Translations under genes and position numbers: made by a program
Assembly (NCBI RefSeq): GCF_013373865.1
Contig: NC_050467.1
Location: 496,001-560,000 of the forward strand
DNA from: Monomorium pharaonis
Taxonomy: Eukaryota > Arthropoda > Insecta > Hymenoptera > Formicidae
DNA length: 64,000 bases
Reading direction: 5' to 3'
The notes under the pieces: model-generated
What the model was told of the DNA's origin: nothing
The model's database searches: none
The model's input: only the letters and a program-made list of their open reading frames with translations
Shown here: positions 1 through 13,867 of the stretch, in pieces
How positions within the stretch are numbered: the stretch's first letter is position 1
Layout of the letters: each line of letters begins with the position of its first letter

Positions 1-102
1 GAACTTTGGTAAGCACTTGAAAATCTGTTCGTATTCTCCATTGTGATATTTTTGTAACTTTTTTATATTTTGACTTCTAAAAATAGTTTATTTATATTAC
101 AG

Positions 103-3100
103 TACTTTTACTCGATCAAAGATATCAGCATCGGTGGTCGTTGTATGTGCAACGGTCACGCAGACATTTGCGACATTCAAGATCCTAACATGCCGAAGAA
201 ACTTGTCTGCCGATGCCAGCATAACACCTGTGGACCTCAGTGCGCGACGTGTTGTAAGGGTTTTGAACAGAAGAAATGGAGGCAGTCTACAGCATCACAA
301 AAATTCATATGCGAACGTAAAAACAATCAACTTAATATTATAGCTAAAAATTTGCTAGCAGTTAATTCATATTATACAAATAATACAGAATTATTAAAAA
401 TTATATTTGCTGAAAATTATTTTATTTGAATTTGCAAATTACTTATAATAATAAATTTATTTTTATTTTTTCAAAATTTGACTTTGTTGTAAAAACAAAG
501 TAAGTTTATGCCAAAGATAGATTGCCTTTCTTTAAGTGAATTCACATTTGTAGCCTGCAACTGTTTCGGACATTCGGATGAGTGCATTTACAACCCAGAA
601 ATTGATGAAAAACATTTATCACTTGACATTCATGGTAATTATGAGGGCGGTGGTGTTTGTCAGAATTGTAGACACAACACTGAAGGCATTAATTGTAACC
701 GTTGCAAGCCCAGGTTCTACAGACCATGGGATAAGCCACTCAATGCAACCGATGTATGTCAACGTAAGTTTACGTTTATAGTTTAAGATATAAATCACTC
801 TTGATATTATTTAACATTATAAAATTTATAAACTAACTTTTTTTTAATTAGCTTGTAACTGCGATTATTTTTATTCGACTGGGAACTGCGCCGATTCCAC
901 TGGAAAATGCGAGTGTCGAAAAGAATACACGCCACCGAACTGCGACACTTGCAATTACGGATATTTTGGTTATCCTAATTGCATACCCTGCCAGTGTGAT
1001 TTGCGGGGTACTGATGGTTATCATTGCGAAGCAACCGATGGTTATTGTCCTTGCAAGCTAAACTATGCAGGCCACTACTGCAATCTTTGCGCAGAGGGAT
1101 ATTATAATTTTCCTGATTGTTTACGTAAGTGAATCTTTTGAAAGTTATCTCGAGATTTTCAGAGTAAAGGTATTTGGATGGTAATATTGATCGTTACGTT
1201 TTCAGCTTGCAATTGCAATCCTGTGGGCGCCCTGAATGATGTCTGCGATGTGATATCCGGTAACTGTACATGCAAAAACAACTACGGAGGCAGAACGTGT
1301 GATATTTGCGAGGACGGATATTTTAATTATCCTCTTTGCACATATTGCAATTGTGATGCGCGCGGAACAGAACCTGGCATTTGTGACAAAAAGGACGGCG
1401 TTTGCTTGTGCAAGGAAGGATACGGTGGCGTTAGATGTGACCAATGTATCCTTGGATACTACGGCTATCCAAACTGCGTACCATGCAACTGCAGTTCTGT
1501 CGGCTCATCCAGCATCAGTTGCGATTTTGCGGGCAAATGCTCATGCCTTGCCAACTTTGCCGGAAGAACTTGTAGTCAATGCAGTCCAGGATACTACAAA
1601 TACCCGGAATGCATTGGTATGTATAACTCGCCTCGGAAAATTCTCCTTATTTTATTATCTCCAAATATTTTAACAATCTTTTAACACGTGTTAAAGTATT
1701 TGTTAATTAAATTAATCAGTTATATTTTTTATCAATTAAATGTTTTTAATACTTTGATCTCAGCATGCAATTGCGATAGTCACGGTTCGATTGGCGTGTC
1801 CTGTGACAGCGAAGGTAAATGCCAATGCCGTGAAAATTTTGACGGCATTCGATGCGAGCAATGCAAAGAAGGTTATTACAACTTCCCTACCTGCGAGGGT
1901 TGCAACTGCGATCCGGCTGGCATAGTCGAGACTTTCCAAGGTTGTGGCTCATTGCCGCCCGGTGAACTTTGTCAGTGCAAGGAGCGGGTCGAGGGGAGAA
2001 TATGCAATCAATGCAAGCCGCTTTATTGGAATCTGCAGCCTTACAATCCAGACGGTTGCGAAGGTTCGGATTTATTTCAGGCATAGCAACTTTCACTAAA
2101 ATTATTATTGTGTCTATAATAATTGTTTTATGAAAGGAATAATTGTACGTGCGTATGTGCGATATACAACTACAATACATGATTTTTTTATTGTACATTT
2201 GTATTTAAGAATGTCAGTGTAATATTCCTGGAGTCGTCGGCAGCATTGGTGAGTGTGACACTAAAACTGGACAGTGTATATGCAAACCCAGCGTAACTGA
2301 CAGAGGATGCAGCCGATGCATCGATGGAACATACAATCTTCAAGAAGACAATCTTTTTGGTTGTTCCGGTAAGTTAATCTATTCTTCCATTTTGTAATAT
2401 TTGTTTTTTAACGTTTCTTTTCTTTTTTTAAGATTGCGCTTGTGACGTTGGTGGTTCTGTGAATTTGATATGTGACAAGCAAACTGGACAATGTCCTTGT
2501 CAACCTCGAGTCACCGGTCTAACGTGTAAGGAGCCTCTGAAGGCGCATTATTTCCCTACCCTTCATCAGTTTCAATATGAAGCCGAAGTTGGCAAAACTT
2601 CTAGTGGCAACGACGTTCGCTACGGCTTTGCGGAAGACATTTTTCCGGGTTTTAGTTGGAAAGGTTACGCCGAATTTACTACTCAGCAAGATGAAATTGT
2701 ACTGGGCGTGAATATTGGCAAATCTTCGCTTTATCGGATGGTTTTGCGTTACGTGAACCCCAGTAATGAGCCGATCCTCGGCACTATCACTATCACTCCT
2801 GATAGTCCATCTGAGGTAGAACAGCAGTTTAAGGTCAATTTTAAGCCAACCAGTCGACCATCCTTCGTAACTGTTGCTGGAGCACATGGCAATCATCCAT
2901 CGCCCATGGTGATGAATCCTGGACATTGGTCCATCAAGATCGCTACGAAAAAGAGTATGTTCCTTGATTACTTCGTTTTATTACCCTCGGAGTATTACGA
3001 GGGTGGCATATTGACGCAGGACGTGAATGTGCCCTGCGAAGTCGGTTACAAAGGACTCTGCAGACACTATGGATATCCAAATTTGACACAATTTGATTCG

Positions 3101-6100
3101 GTCCACGGCGCCGGTGGCTTTCTTAACGAGAATAATGTCCGGATTCCATTGACCGAGTACTTTACTGATCGCGAGACTTTGCAAGAAATCGGCGAAGATG
3201 AGGTGCCACTCATTAACGATCAGCAAGAAGAAATTCATTTTGAACTGAGAATTAGCAAACCTGGCCCTCACGTTCTTGTGGTGACTTATGTTACTCCACG
3301 GGACGAACAAGACACGTCGGTGCTGCTAATCGAGGCGAATACCATTAAAGGTAAAGTCACTCTGAATCCGTGCAGATATACCAGCACATGTCGACAGGTT
3401 GTTACTGATACCTACGGCAAGGTGGCTGTCATGAGTTTTCCATCGAACTACGTTAGTTTGGTGCTGACCGGTGAACCGACTTCAAACGTCGCAATCGATT
3501 CTATAGTGGCGATTCCCTATCATCAGTGGTCGTTGGACTATGTGAAGCCTAAATCTGTCTGTGTGAGAAAAAATGATAAATGTGTACAAGGGCTTTTCCC
3601 CGGTGCCGCTGACGCCAAAAAGATCGAATTCGAGAATGCTAACGGCATTCTTGACTCTGAAAATCGCCCTCCTGGTATTTATGATAATGCCACAAAATTG
3701 ATCTACCTAAATGGCGACATGGTAGATATTCACTCGAAGGTTTCCCAGCCAGGAGACTATGTCTTCGTGATACAGTATTATCAACCAGACCACCCTCAAT
3801 TTGAGCTAGATGTGCTAGTACAAAACGGCAAGTTCTATGAGGCAAAGGTACCAGTTCCTCATTGTCCCAGCAATAGCGGATGTCGCAGTATTGTACGTCA
3901 AATTGACGACAACGATATCAGATTTCAATTGATTGAAAACTTTGTTCTGACACTAAAAGAACCCGGCCGCGGCATCTGGTTAGACTACGTTCTGGTGATT
4001 CCAGCGGATCAATACAATGAGAAGATTCTCGATAAATTGCAGTTTGATCAGACAAAAGAATTCATCAAACGTTGCGGCAACAATCATTTCCATATCAACG
4101 TCACCGAGGACGGCTTCTGTCGTGATTCTAGCTATTCTTTAACGGCCAATTATAATAATGGAGCATTGCCTTGCAATTGCGACAGCGTGGGTTCTACCAG
4201 CTTCGAGTGCGACAAATTCGGCGGCCAGTGTCCCTGTCGACCAAACGTCATCGGCAGACGGTGCGAGAGCTGCAAGACTGGCTTTTATGGCTTTCCCAAT
4301 TGCAGACCGTGCAACTGTCCCTCTCTCTGTGAACGAGACACCGGTAGATGTATCTGTCCGCCCCGAGTGACGGGCCAACGATGTGACCAGTGCGAGGTCG
4401 GCACCTATGGGTTCCATCCGATCATCGGTTGCGAGGAGTGCAATTGTTCGCCCCTGGGCGTTTTGGATGGTAACCTACAGTGCGATTTACTCGACGGCAA
4501 TTGTCATTGCAAGGAGAATGTGGAAGGTCGTCAGTGTGATCGTTGTCATGCTGGTTATTCACAATTTCCTCATTGTGAGCGCTGCGACTGCGATTCACGC
4601 GGTACGACTGGCGATATCTGCGACCAATACACGGCCGAGTGCTTCTGCAAAACGAACGTACAGGGTCTAGCATGCGATGTATGTCGTGAGGGCACCTTCG
4701 ACATCCAGGCTGACAATCCAGATGGTTGTACCAAGTGCTTCTGTTTTGGCAAGACAACCAGGTACGTTTTATTTTATTTTTAATTATCATCGTGTTATAT
4801 CGCTTTAAAATACTTCATAAATATATTATCATTAATAGGAATTAATTGCTATTAATTCGTGCAAATTTTAAAATTGTAATGTAAAACTCGTTCGCTAGAT
4901 GCGCCTCTGCGAGTCTTTATTGGACTCATCTTATGGATATGTCTGGTTGGGAATTGGTCACCTCCACCGATAAAACTGGCAATTTTACCAATGTGCCAAT
5001 CTATCCTGTGGAGAATGCAACTACACTCACAATCTCGCTCACCACCAATGACATCTTCGATAATGTCTACTTTTCGGCGCCCGACACCTACCTCGATAAA
5101 AAATTGACTTCTTATGGTGGCTACTTCAATTATAGCGTCTACTATAGCACGGGACCTTTCGGCAAAGCTATCAGCGCTGCTGACGTGATTCTTCAAGGTG
5201 CCGACACTACATTGTTTTATTATTCCGATGAGCAACCACCTTCCTTTACGAACTTTAGGGCCTCCGTTCGCCTCGTCGAGACGAACTTTTTAACTTACAA
5301 CAGACTTAGCGCTACCAGAGAACAAATCATGGTTGTTCTCGAAGATCTGCGTGGAATATACGTACGTGCCACGTACTGGAATCCTAGCATTACAGCTTCG
5401 TACGTATCTCCAACTGTTCGGTCATTGAAATATCGAAAAGGATTTTATTACTATATTCCTATAATGAATATCTTTACAGATTATCATACGTGACTTTGGA
5501 TGTCACAACGGAACAGTACTCGGCTCAGTATAGCATCCCAGCTAGCAGCGTAGAGCAGTGTCAGTGTCCACCCAATTATCAAGGACTTTCATGCGAGGAA
5601 TGCGCTCCAGGATATTATAGGATTAAATCGGGACCATACGGAGGATACTGCGCGCCCTGTCAATGCAACGGTCACGCAGCTACGTGTGACGTAAACACCG
5701 GAATTTGTCAGGTGAATTGCGAAGATTTCTTTGGAGTAAAATTCTTTTGAACTTTTTTTTTAAATTTGTAATTCTATTGTGTGATTTTTTTGCAGAATTG
5801 CAAGAACGGTACCATTGGTGACCATTGCGAGTACTGTGAGCAGGGTTACTACGGTAATGCCACTGTGGGCACACCGACAGATTGTCTGATCTGTGCATGC
5901 CCGTTGCCGGTTGCTTCCAATAATTTTGCCACCGGCTGCGAAGTAAATGAAGAGGGCAATAAGATTAGCTGTGCCTGTTTGCCCGGATACTACGGTGCTC
6001 GTTGCCAGTCCTGCGCCGCCGGTTACTACGGTAATCCCGAGGTGTACGGCGATTACTGCAAACCATGCGAGTGTTCCGGCAATATTGACACCAATCAAAT

Positions 6101-9100
6101 TGGCTCGTGCGACAGTATCACCGGTCAATGTTTGCAATGTTTGAATAACACCTACGGCGAAGCATGCAATCTGTGCGCCCCTGGTTACTTCGGCGACGCC
6201 GTGGAACGGAAAGATTGCCGTAGCTGCGTATGCGATGAGTGCGGAATGGAACATTGCGACAGCTATAGTGGTCAATGTTTCTGCCAAGAAAACGTTATCG
6301 GCGAGCGATGCGATCGCTGCGCTCCCGATCATTACGGCTTCGGAACCTGCAGCGGTTGCAGGCCATGCGTCTGCGATATAGCTTCAAAGAGCAGTCAATG
6401 TGACGGGGAAACAGGACAGTGCAAGTGTATGCCAGGCGTCACCGGACGCAGATGCGATCAGTGTATTCCGGGGTATTGGAACTACGGACCGAACGGATGC
6501 ACATGTAAAAATATATATATCTTTTGAATTACTACTTGATTATTTTTATAAATATTGTGAGATTGTTAGTCTACGAATTGTGGAACATTTATAAAACAAA
6601 ATTATTTTACTGTAAACAAGTCGATATCTGTACTTCTTTTAAATCATTCAATAATTATTGTGTTGAACATTTGAATTCAATATTCATCATGTGTTAAAGT
6701 TTGCTCGGAAAAGTCAGATAAATCATCTGAATAATCATAGTGTGAGAATGGTATAATTTAACTCTTTCTCATCTCTTTTAGCGTGCGAATGTCACAGTGG
6801 ATATTCCGTTGGTGTGTCTTGCGACACAGCCACTGGTCAATGCACCTGTTTACCTGGTGTGATTGGCGAAAAGTGCGATCATTGTCCATATCGATACGTG
6901 CTGATCCCAGCACAAGGTTGCTTTGCTTGCGGTTCTTGTACGGGAAATCTTTTGGATGTCACCGATGAATTGACCGATTTGTTAGATCCTGTCTCACGTG
7001 AATATAGTGTAAATAAAATATAAAATATTTTGCGAATATATGTATATATTCATTGTAAAAATAAAAATAACTTGATATGTTCTTGATACATTTTCAGACT
7101 GTCGCAGAAGGTTACTTTACAAATCAACGACTTAAATTTATCAACGACACGGTCAATGAACTCTATCCTGAAGTTAGATTATTGGATCCAAGTCGGGTAA
7201 ATCTGTTGCCCTTGCAGAAAAAGCTGGAGCAAATGGAAAATGTAGTGTATACTCAAAAACGAAAGATTGATTTCGCTGCCGACGACAGTATCAAGTCAAA
7301 GGACAATGCGGAGAATACGTTGCAGAACATGAATTCTTTAGAGGAAGACATGGTGCGCAAAATTGATCTAGTAAATCAAATTGTATCAGAAGTGCAGTCA
7401 CTGGCGCTAAATATTGAACTGGGAACGGGCGCTAAGGTCGATAATGCATTGAATGAAGCAAAGAAGATTCTGAAAAGAATCAAGGACGTTTCTTTTATTA
7501 AATATCGAGACAATGCCGTAGATCAAGCGGATCAGGCCAATATTCTGATCTCCGAGATGCAGGAGTATAATTTTCCAGCCAGCAACCAAAGCTTAGCTGT
7601 GGTTGACCTTAGCGACAAGATCAAAAACGCCAGCGCCAAGATGGATGACCTACTGGACATCGTGGAAATAGCTCAAGAAATTGCCAGTGGAGTGGATAAA
7701 CTGAATCGAGAAAATAGAATTGCCGCACAGACTGGCAACCTCGATGTTGTGAAAAATTCTACTGCTGAAGCGAAAGAGGACTTAGAAGCTGGAGAGCAAC
7801 TCAAAAATAATGCCAGCGATGTCCTGTTTCATGCAAGGACCAGTCTCGATCTTCTTGGACGTGAGTATTTTTGATACCCTGGTAAAAATGTCTGTTAGGA
7901 ACGGGTAGAAACAGTTAGAAAAAGATATACGTTTTATATGACGTATAGGATTCCTCGTTAAAAACTGTTAGAAATTCCATCTTTTTCTAACCGTTTCTAC
8001 CTGTTCCTAACAAACTTTTTTTCCAGGGTACCTTGATGGTGGTTATAAAATGATTAAGATCATCATATAAATAATGAATTACTTTTTCTTTAGAAACTAA
8101 CACTATTAATGATGCGACTGATAGATTGAACAACACCATTGCTGTAAATGATGAACTATTAATCGATCTAGCTGAACCGGTGCAGAAAGCCCGTACTCAC
8201 GCTGCGTACTTGTATAATCATTCACTAGAATTGGATAGTTTACTAACCGATACTCGCAATACTGATGCGGTGAGAGCTGTTTCAGCATATAGAGATATTG
8301 AAACCGCAATTGAAGCTGCAAAAGATGCTGCAGACAATGCCACAATTGCTGTTAACAATGCGACATCATTGGTAAAAAGTTGAATGTTATAATGTATAAT
8401 CTTAATCGTATATATTTATTTAAATTGGTTTTTATTTTGATTATTAATAACAGACTGATGGAATTGAGCAAAAGATGCTGGACTCTCGAAACGAGTGTTT
8501 CAAATTGTTAGCCGCTGCGCAGCACGCTCTAACAAAAACGGTAGGCCAGCCCGAAAACGATTTGCGAGATGCAAGAAACAACGCGACTCTGATTGACAAC
8601 CAAAATAAACGTAACAAGGAGCTCCTCGATTCCATCGACAAGTATAATTTTTTATGCTTAATCTCGTCATTTTATTTTCTATAATTAAATATATAAAAAT
8701 ATACTAAATTAAATTTATTTTAAGGCAACAAGCATGTTGAGTATTGAAGCACATATCTAATCTTGATAAATAAAAATTGCAGGACGCTCGATAACATTCC
8801 TTCGCAATCGTCTTCAGTCGCATATGACGCCATGAATCAAGCGATGAACATCGAACGTAACATCAAAATCTCCATCGATAACATGAACGACATCGTGAAT
8901 CAAATTCCGGAAGATCTGCGGGAAACAAAGCAACTCTCGAAAAATACATCAGAGTCGATTCGTGACGTCTCACAGGCGAACAAGCAGCTGGATATTGTAG
9001 ACAAAGTGATGCCAAATATTACCAGACTGCTAAACAGTCTGAATGGTAATCAGAAATCAATCGACACAATCGGGAATGACCTGCAAAGTAAAATTGAAGC

Positions 9101-11360
9101 CCTGAGAAATAAAATTGCAAATGCCCGAGAGCTAGCTAATCGGTTCAAGACCGGTTTGACCTTCTACAGGAACACTACGTTGGAGCTGAAAAGTCCAGAG
9201 AGTCTGCCTCTATTAGCTACTTCCACAAAAATATCTCTGTATTTCAGAACCAACAAAACCAATGGCTTTTTACTGTATCTCGGCAATGAGGAGAAAACAA
9301 AATTACCACGCTCAAAAACGGTAAGATCGATAAATAAAATCTAATGTAATAATAATGATTTAATTTGAACTAAATATATATATATATAAAGGAAATTTTT
9401 TTACGATTTATATTTCATAGCATGACTTCACGGCGTTACTGATTGAAAGCGGATATCCTGTGCTTATAGTCGATTTGGGATCCGGACCAGAGAAAATAAT
9501 TCATACCAAATTCGTATCGGATAATGTATGGCGGCAGATAATTATCGATAGGTCGAGATCAATTCATATGACTTTATCTAGTCCAAGAGAATTTTTGTAT
9601 CCATGTTCTTCGAAATTTTTTTTTCAGGACTGGCAAGAATGTCAAGTTAATCGTTCGCGAGGATATTGGCGAGGGCAAGGATAAATTATATGAGAAGGAG
9701 CAGGTTTTGACAACTCCGTATTATATTTTTAATGTGGACCAGGAGCATTCAAAGCTCTTCGTTGGTGGTTACCCATCGTCCTTCCGTATCCAAGATGCAG
9801 TGACTGCATCATCATTCGAGGGCGAGATGGAGGAATTGATGATAGGTGATATACCAGTGTCCTTCTGGAACTTTGTCGATGGCGAGAACAACCAAAAGAG
9901 CGCGCTCGAACGTGACAAGTTAATTAATTTTGCACCTAGCAGAGGATATCGCTTTGACCGACATGGTTATGCAATTCTTAGCAAAAAGAGCTCGCAGATT
10001 ACGCCAGATACCAGAAAGTTTATTATCAAACTATCTTTTAAGACTTACGTGGAGGACGGATTGATTTATTTAATGGGCAAGGGTAAACAGTTCTTGTCTC
10101 TGGAAATGAGAAACGGTCAGTTGTTGTATCAATATGATCTTGGAGAAGGTACGATCGTTTTGAAGTCTTCGGATAAATACAATGATGGTAACTGGCACAC
10201 TCTGGAAGCTATCAGACAGGATACGATGGGCGCGCTCAAAGTTGACGATCACATGGTCGCGTCGAGTCAAGAGAAAGGAATTACCAAGCCCTTTGTTTCA
10301 TCGGATCATATTTATTTCGGTGGATATCCACCCAACGCAAAGCATCGTTATGAATCAGTTACAAACAATGGTTTCGAAGGTTGTATCAATGACGTCGTTA
10401 TCCTTGACACTTCAGTTGATCTCACGCGCAACGTGCAAGCGTTCGGAGTCATGCCTGGTTGTCCAGTCAGGGTAATTAGCAGAATTTTAATTGCTCGCAG
10501 ATAGATATAAACATTTTCTATTTACTATTCCTATCTTTAAAGATCCAACTGTTTAGATTAAACAGTCTTCCATCTTATCGCTAATGGAATTCTTGAAATT
10601 ATTTCTTTCAGTTTGCCAGTCTTGTCTCGTTCGAGAAAAATACGCCCGGTTATGTGAGATGGCGCAATTTAGCGTCTAATGGTCTACAAGTGAATCTCAA
10701 GTTCAAGACATCGGCCAGCGACGGTCTAATTTTCTACGCAACCAACAACGATCAGCAAAGCGCGGCTATTAGTTATCTGTCACTAGTAGACGGTCAGTTG
10801 GTATTGAGTAGTCAGGGTGAGGAACTTAGAACCAGCCCGTCGGATGTGAAGTTCAACGATAATGAATGGCACGTGGTAACCGCTACTCATGACAATTCGG
10901 CTCTTCTCCGCCTTGATATTGACGACACGAACTACTACAGCACTGATTCGGCGCCGCCACCACTACATTTCCTATATGGTGATTTATATATCGGTGGCTT
11001 ACCATTAAATTTCGACATGGACGGACGGAAAATTATGCCTTTTGTTGGCTGTATTGGCGACGCGACCCTCAACAGTGAGATTATTATCAATTTCGCCAAT
11101 ACAACTGAAAGACCACACGCGTTTCTAGGAAAGTGTAAAGGCGGAGATCAAACGCGTACGTTGGAATATTAACTAATATAATCATTGTCAATTATATGTT
11201 TTTTAACTGTGTTTGATTGCTTAAACATATATTTTTTTGTAGTTTTACCACCGATCGTCGAACCTGAATTTTTGCCACCTTTATTACCACCGGAAAGTCC
11301 AGAGGATACAATAGAGTTGTCGACTCAAATCAGTAAGCAAAACAATTGCAACAATAAAAC

Positions 11361-11407
<47 letters not shown>

Positions 11408-13269
11408 CACAAGCAATAATGGCCAGGTAAGACAGAAAAATAAGCAAATGATTTTCTTTTAGATATAATAGACGTCGACATAGATAAAGAGGATGATAAA
11501 GAAGAAGAAGAACCAGAGCTGGAAGGACGATTTAATATAGACAAATATGATTTCACTACTACACAGAAACCAACTGAGCAACCTGAAAATGTCGACAAGT
11601 GTCACTTGCCATACTACCCGGCAACGGACCCTGATCTTGAGAAGGCTTGGCGATTTGGTACTTTGCACATTTTAAATGAATGGAAAAATATTCACATGAA
11701 AATATTACTCTTTTGTGATCCAACACTAATTTATATCAATAAAATTTCTCAAACGGCTAACTTTTTAGGCACTGCGAGGAATAGTAGATTAGAATATAGA
11801 ACACTAAATGGAAGATACAAAGATGACTACGATTTCCAGATTGATATAAAAACAATGGCCGACGATGGAATTATATTTTATACTTCCGACCTTAGTAAAC
11901 AAGACTTAATTGCCGTGTACATGCTGGGTGGAAAAGTAAGGATATATTTGTATTCACACAGAAAAATTACTAATCTTTGTCTTCTACAAATCATCTTAAA
12001 CTTGAAAAATCATTTTTCTAGATTCATTATAAATTCGATTGCGGAAGCGGACCGGCGTTATTAGTGAGTGACAAAATGATCAACAACAATCAGTGGCATA
12101 TCGTGATTTTCAAGAGACAAGGTAATTACGGTCAACTGATTGTAGATGAAGAAGAACCAGTGGCCGGATATTCACTGGGACATACCACTACTATCAATGT
12201 CAATCCGCCATTCTTCGTGGGTGGCATTTTACCAGAAATATCCAGCTTTGCATACACGAATATTGTAAGATTTTTGCCTGACTTTTAATTTCATGGAGAA
12301 GGCTTAAAATTGTAAAGGTATGACAAATTATTTTATTTCAGGGTCTTAATAAAACATTCAGTGGGTGTCTTGGAAATTTCATGATGAACGGACAACTCGT
12401 TGGAGAACCATCGGAAAAAATAGGCGTAATACCTTGCTCAAAAAGAGTCGAGCCCGGTTTATTCTTTTTCCCAGGAAATGGCAGTAATTTATTCAAAGCA
12501 GGTAAGGACATTGTTTTATTAAGTAAAGAAATATTCAATCTCTAAGTCAGCAATAGCAATTGATTTAAAAAATTGAACATTGTTAATTTAAAAAAATATT
12601 TTAATTTTTAGTTGATCGATTTAACGTGGACCGTACAGTTGACATTCAAATGGACATAAAACCGCGATCGACATCTGGACATTTGCTATCGGTACATGGC
12701 AAAAGGGATTATCTTGTATTAGAAATGGTTAATGGTACTGTCAAGTTCCTTATAAGGACACAGAGAGGCTCGATCGAGACTGCTTTCGAACCAACAAAAC
12801 CAAACTCTCTATGCGACGGCCACTGGCACAATATTCGAGGTAGATAACGAGCTGATTTTATGTTATGGAGTGTTCTTAAATGATTTTAATTTTAATAATT
12901 TTTTAAATTAATTTATAACACAATTAAAATAAGACACTAATGATTGGCAATTGATGTCATTTGTGTCCTATTATTACTTTTCTCTTTTTTTTTTCAACAG
13001 CCGTCAAACAGAAAAATGCGGTACTGCTATCGGTCGATCACAAACCGGCACCGCCCGGAATCGGTGGCAAAAATGTGGCAAGAGTTTTGTCGAAACATCC
13101 GATATTCATCGGTGGTCATCCGATGCTCGGAAGAAGACTACGAGGAAGCACCTCGCAAGCTCAGTATGTTGGCTGCATCAATAATATTCTGATCAATATG
13201 AAACCCGTCAGCATCAGGCCTGAACGAGCCTATGGACAAGTTATCACCGGTGTATGCCCAACAATTTAA
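103..13269 (+). CDS. LanA: Laminin subunit alpha (LanA type, alpha-3/5-like), 5' partial
   Basis: Basement-membrane laminin alpha chain; it trimerises with beta and gamma chains and binds cell receptors through its LG modules. Twenty-five exons can be joined: 103-316, 554-763, 852-1124, 1206-1616, 1764-2063, 2210-2368, 2433-4761, 4899-5399, 5480-5711, 5796-6504, 6782-7008, 7098-7860, 8094-8371, 8454-8641, 8783-9320, 9421-9551, 9628-10471, 10612-11155, 11243-11332, 11463-11657, 11769-11935, 12022-12264, 12342-12501, 12612-12839, 13001-13269. They give 3400 residues plus stop in one frame. Order: end of LamN (YSIKDISIGG), EGF-like LE repeats, a cysteine-poor block of about 540 aa (2519-4150), more LE, laminin IV/B domain (4900-5560), LE, coiled coil (7000-9200), LG1-LG3, a proline/acid-rich linker, LG4-LG5. 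The single laminin IV domain plus the long cysteine-poor block fits LanA rather than wing-blister. Signal peptide and most of LamN lie upstream of the window. Confidence 0.97.
7876..8029. mobile_element. Short inverted-repeat element (MITE-like) in a LanA intron
   Basis: Two arms of about 51 bases, 7876-7926 and 7979-8029, are reverse complements with only a few mismatches and enclose about 52 bases. The ends read TA-CCCTGG and CCAGGG-TA, so the element is flanked by a TA dinucleotide on both sides, as expected of Tc1/mariner-type insertion. There is no coding capacity. It sits in the intron between exons 7098-7860 and 8094-8371, so it does not disturb the protein. Confidence 0.8.
11362..11406 (+). 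repeat. (AC)n microsatellite in LanA intron
   Basis: An uninterrupted AC dinucleotide run of about 22 units lies 29 bases downstream of the 5' splice site at 11333, in the sense orientation of LanA. The exon before it encodes the proline-rich part of the LG3-LG4 linker. Confidence 0.95.
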
Positions 13270-13504
13270 AATGATGAAGGAATTTTAATGGGCACAATGT
13301 AAATTTATTGCTTTATCCAAAATCCTGATATAACATCTTTTCTTCAAAGCACTTTCTTAATCTAAATTCAAAAATATGTAAAAAGTAATAAGTCAAAAAC
13401 TGAACTTTTAAATCTGTTCATTTTTCCCTGCAAAAAAAATTTCTCGAGTAAGAACTATGAAAAGTTATTCATACAGAATAATGAAACTTCGTAACCAAAG
13501 ATTT

Positions 13505-13510
13505 AATAAA
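13505..13510 (+). terminator. Candidate LanA polyadenylation signal
   Basis: AATAAA about 235 bases after the LanA stop codon; a second copy is at 13661-13666. Which one is used cannot be told from sequence. Confidence 0.5.
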
Positions 13511-13699
13511 GAATGTAAGTTATAAAATATGTATAGGCACACACAGAAGAAGTGGGTTTTAATGCAACGATGTAAATCATTAAAGAGGAAATAAGAATTT
13601 TTGTAAAAGCGGTTTTTTATTTTGTGTGTTGTGTGATTTGTGCAGTCGGTACATCTTGTAAATAAATCTATATATATTATATACATATATACATTTACT

Positions 13700-13867
13700 T
13701 GAGATATTAATTTTTCAAAATGTACGAAGAGCGCGCCGAGGAAAGCGCTGAGCCGCTCGAGCTATAGCACAGCCCACTGTTAAACATTGGCTGCCGGCGG
13801 TAGCTCGAGCGGCTCAGCACTTTCCTCAGTGCGCTCTCATTCGCACAATTTGAAAAATATCTCGGCT
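13700..13867. repeat. Inverted-repeat element downstream of LanA
   Basis: Imperfect arms of about 65 bases at 13700-13767 and 13800-13867. The inner part is GC-rich and well paired (GAGCCGCTCGAGCTA pairs with TAGCTCGAGCGGCTC), the outer part pairs through GAGATATT and TTTTTCAAA. A spacer of about 33 bases separates the arms. This looks like a non-autonomous DNA element or a large hairpin. No target duplication could be fixed with confidence. Confidence 0.7.
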
